A stretch of DNA of 64,000 nucleotides from positions 1 through 64,000 of the forward strand of contig CAIMLX010000054.1 in NCBI GenBank assembly GCA_903842455.1. The letters run 5' to 3'. Below the pieces are notes generated by a model. It saw only the letters and a list, made by a program, of their open reading frames with translations. It did no database searches and was not told where the DNA came from. The position numbers and the translations under genes were made by a program. Positions within the stretch are counted from its first letter, which is position 1. Every line of letters starts with the position of its first letter. This document shows positions 61,935 through 64,000 of the stretch, piece by piece. The stretch comes from an uncultured Hyphomicrobiales bacterium. Its GTDB lineage: Bacteria; Pseudomonadota; Alphaproteobacteria; Rhizobiales; Devosiaceae.

Positions 61935-63079
61935 CTCTTCCACTGGACGGCATCCTCGTCGTCGATCTCTGCCAGTTCCTCAGTGGCCCCTACGCCTCGC
62001 TGCGCCTGCAGGATCTCGGCGCGCGCGTCATCAAGATCGAGCGGCCGGATGGCGGCGACCTCAGCCGCCGCCTCTACCTCTCCGACACCGAGATCGGCGG
62101 CGACAGCACCATCTTCCACGCCATCAACCGCTCCAAGGAAAGCCTTTCGCTCGACCTGAAGAACCCGGCCGACCTCGCCGCGCTGCGCAAGCTGCTCATG
62201 AGCGCCGACGTCATGCTGCAGAATTTCCGCCCCGGCGTCATCGAGCGCCTCGGCCTCGACTACGACGGCGTGAAGGCCATCAACCCCGGCATCGTCTACG
62301 CCTCGATCACCGGCTACGGCGACGAAGGCCCGTGGGTGCAGCGCCCCGGCCAGGACCTGCTCGCCCAGGCCCGCTCCGGCGTCATGTGGCTAAACGGCGA
62401 CCACGATCAGGGCCCGGTCCCGTTCGGCCTCGCCGTCGCCGACATGCTGGCCGGCGCCGCCGTCGCCCAGGGCATTCTCGCCGCCCTCGTCCAGAAGGCC
62501 CGCACCGGCCGCGGCGCCCACGTCGAAACCAGCCTGCTCGAAGCCCTGATCGACTTCCAGTTCGAGGTCCTCACCACCCACCTCAACGATGGCCGCCGCA
62601 AGCCGAAGCGCTCCGAGTTTCGCTCTGCCCACGCCTACCTTTCGGCCCCGTACGGCGTCTACCCTACCGCTGACGGCTGGCTCGCCCTCGCCATGACCCC
62701 GCTCGGCAAGATTCGCGACCTGCTTCAACTGGACGCGCTTGCCCCCTACGCCGCCGATCCGAAAAGCTGGTTCACCGCCCGCGACGCCATCAAGCGCCTC
62801 ATCGCCGAGCGCCTCGCCACCAGGCCCACCGCCGATTGGCTGGCCATCCTCGAGCCCGCCGATATCTGGTGCGCCAAGGTGCTCGAATGGCCTGAACTGC
62901 TGGAAAGCGAGGGCTTCAAGGCCCTCGACATGCTGCAAACCGTCACCCGCGACGATGGCGTCGAGATCACCACCACCCGCTCGCCGCTCCGCATCGACGG
63001 CGAGCGCACCCGCACCACCCGCGCCGCTCCCCTCATCGGCGAGCAGAGCGCCCAGATCCGCAAGGAGTTCGACCTGTGA
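61931..63079 (+). CDS. Family III CoA-transferase (CaiB/BaiF), cluster B
   Basis: A 382-residue CaiB/BaiF protein with [40 protein letters not shown] and the catalytic aspartate D171 ([10 protein letters not shown]). It is a paralogue of the cluster A enzyme but clearly distinct. It is locked by 4-bp overlaps between the MaoC gene and a signal-less binding-protein homologue, so the three products probably act together. Confidence 0.87.
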   Translation: MTLPLDGILVVDLCQFLSGPYASLRLQDLGARVIKIERPDGGDLSRRLYLSDTEIGGDSTIFHAINRSKESLSLDLKNPADLAALRKLLMSADVMLQNFRPGVIERLGLDYDGVKAINPGIVYASITGYGDEGPWVQRPGQDLLAQARSGVMWLNGDHDQGPVPFGLAVADMLAGAAVAQGILAALVQKARTGRGAHVETSLLEALIDFQFEVLTTHLNDGRRKPKRSEFRSAHAYLSAPYGVYPTADGWLALAMTPLGKIRDLLQLDALAPYAADPKSWFTARDAIKRLIAERLATRPTADWLAILEPADIWCAKVLEWPELLESEGFKALDMLQTVTRDDGVEITTTRSPLRIDGERTRTTRAAPLIGEQSAQIRKEFDL

Positions 63080-64000
63080 CCAAGACTTCCCTTGCGAACA
63101 AGACTACCCTTGCGAACAAGACCACCCTCAGGGGCATGACCTGGAGCCACCCGCGTGGCTACGACCCGGTGGTGGCCACCGCTCAGGCCTGGGCCGACAA
63201 GACCGGCGTCGTCATCGAGTGGGACAAGCGCAGCCTGCAGGATTTCGAGTCCTTCCCCGTCGAGGAACTGGCCCGCCAGTACGACATGATCGTCATCGAT
63301 CACCCCCATGTCGGCCAGATCGTCGCCGAAGGCTGCCTTACCCCGCTCGACATCCCCGGCCGCGAAGCCGAGCGCGAGGCTCTCGCCAAGGGCAGCGTGG
63401 GCCGCTCCTACCCCAGCTACACCTACGCCGGCCATCAATGGGCCTTCCCCATCGATGCCGCCACGCAGGTCATGGCCTACCGCGCCGATCTCGTCGAACC
63501 CCCCACCGACTGGGACGGCGTGGTCGCCTTGGCGAAGCGCGGCGACGTGGTGTTCCCGCTCCTCGCCCCCCATTCGATGATGAGCTTCTTCACCCTCACC
63601 GCCAACCTCGGCCACCCCTGCGCCACCGAGCAGGGCGTATTCGTCGACCGCGCCACCGGCCTCCGCGCCATCGAGATGCTGGCGGAAGTCGCCCAGCACC
63701 TCGGCCCCGCCAACTTCGCCATGGACCCCATCGCCGCCTCCGAAGCGCTGGCCCGGGACGATGCCGTGGTCTCGGTCATGCCGCTCGGCTACGGCTATGT
63801 CAGCTACGCCGTCCCCGGCTTCCGCCCCAACCGCTTGACGTTCGCCGACATCCCCCTGCCCGGCTCCACGGGTTCCGCCCTCGGCGGCACCGGCATCGCC
63901 ATCTCCGCCTTCTCGAAACACCGCAGGGCTGCCATCGACTACGCCTACTGGGTCGCCTCGGCCGACGTGCAGCGCGGCCTCTACGCCACCTCCGGCGGCC
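63076..64000 (+). CDS. Signal-peptide-less substrate-binding-protein homologue, cluster B (partial)
   Basis: At least 308 residues; the gene runs off the right edge. From residue ~20 it has the fold pattern of family 1 binding proteins (RGMTWSHPRGYDPVVATAQA; YDMIVIDHPHVGQIVAEGCL; ALGGTGIAISAFSKHRRAAI). The N-terminus is hydrophilic, with no signal peptide or lipobox, and is made of three 6-residue repeats (KTSLAN, KTTLAN, KTTLRG). The GTG start overlaps the CoA-transferase stop (GTGA) and has AAGGAG eight bases ahead. The protein is predicted to stay in the cytoplasm. Confidence 0.8.
   Translation, partial: MTKTSLANKTTLANKTTLRGMTWSHPRGYDPVVATAQAWADKTGVVIEWDKRSLQDFESFPVEELARQYDMIVIDHPHVGQIVAEGCLTPLDIPGREAEREALAKGSVGRSYPSYTYAGHQWAFPIDAATQVMAYRADLVEPPTDWDGVVALAKRGDVVFPLLAPHSMMSFFTLTANLGHPCATEQGVFVDRATGLRAIEMLAEVAQHLGPANFAMDPIAASEALARDDAVVSVMPLGYGYVSYAVPGFRPNRLTFADIPLPGSTGSALGGTGIAISAFSKHRRAAIDYAYWVASADVQRGLYATSGG
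63082..63135 (+). repeat. Three in-frame 18-bp tandem repeats at the start of the signal-less binding-protein homologue
   Basis: AAGACTTCCCTTGCGAAC, AAGACTACCCTTGCGAAC and AAGACCACCCTCAGGGGC follow each other directly. The first two differ at one base; the third is diverged at its end. They sit where a signal peptide would be. Confidence 0.8.

Overview
The window is GC-rich DNA with dense, short-gapped operons. It carries ugp, smo and agp-type transport loci and ATGA-coupled genes, all typical of an alphaproteobacterium of the order Hyphomicrobiales (Rhizobiales). A Devosia- or Rhizobium-like genome fits, but no marker gene is present to fix the genus. I see no rRNA, tRNA, CRISPR array, transposase or phage gene. 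Nearly every gene serves uptake or breakdown of sugars, polyols and related compounds, so this looks like a carbohydrate-catabolism region of a chromosome or chromid.

Layout. 1-662: 5' part of ugpB behind a Pho-box-like triple repeat. 880-1842: an SDR protein. 1919-8239: an XRE-cupin regulator, a GAF protein and a complete peptide-type (Dpp) ABC transporter. 8330-10600: a HAD phosphatase fused to an FGGY carbohydrate kinase. 10635-18797: an L-rhamnose locus with mutarotase, rhaSQPT-type ABC transporter and an aldo-keto reductase, divergent from a GntR regulator and L-rhamnonate dehydratase, with a double FadR-type operator between. 18922-26100: a polyol operon (mtlK, smoKGFE, smoC-like regulator). 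26269-31834: hydroxypyruvate isomerase, a GH2 glycosidase, a flavin-dependent tryptophan-halogenase family protein and a small unknown ORF. 32157-42336: an alpha-galactoside locus like the rhizobial agp locus (two GH4 enzymes, Dpp-type transporter, AraC regulator).

42515-64000 is the least explained part. It holds two neighbouring sugar-acid clusters built from the same parts: binding protein, two permeases and no ATPase; a RhaM-family mutarotase; NAD(P) dehydrogenases; an enolase-superfamily dehydratase; a family III CoA-transferase; and a hydratase of the crotonase or MaoC fold. Neither contains a sugar kinase or aldolase. Cluster A (42515-52099) is paired with an FCD-type GntR regulator, cluster B (52272 to the right edge) with an IclR regulator. 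Cluster B ends in a substrate-binding-protein homologue that lacks a signal peptide and is translationally coupled to the CoA-transferase. Together they suggest uptake, oxidation and dehydration of sugars followed by a CoA-thioester step, a combination I cannot match to a pathway I know.

Two repeat families recur between genes: a paired REP-type element (eight copies, two sequence subtypes) and a C/G-run element. All five complete binding-protein genes that precede other genes of their operon (3065, 12002, 24988, 41265, 57888) are followed by a strong perfect hairpin, and the sixth (50137) by a paired REP element, suggesting a common way of setting binding-protein excess over downstream products.
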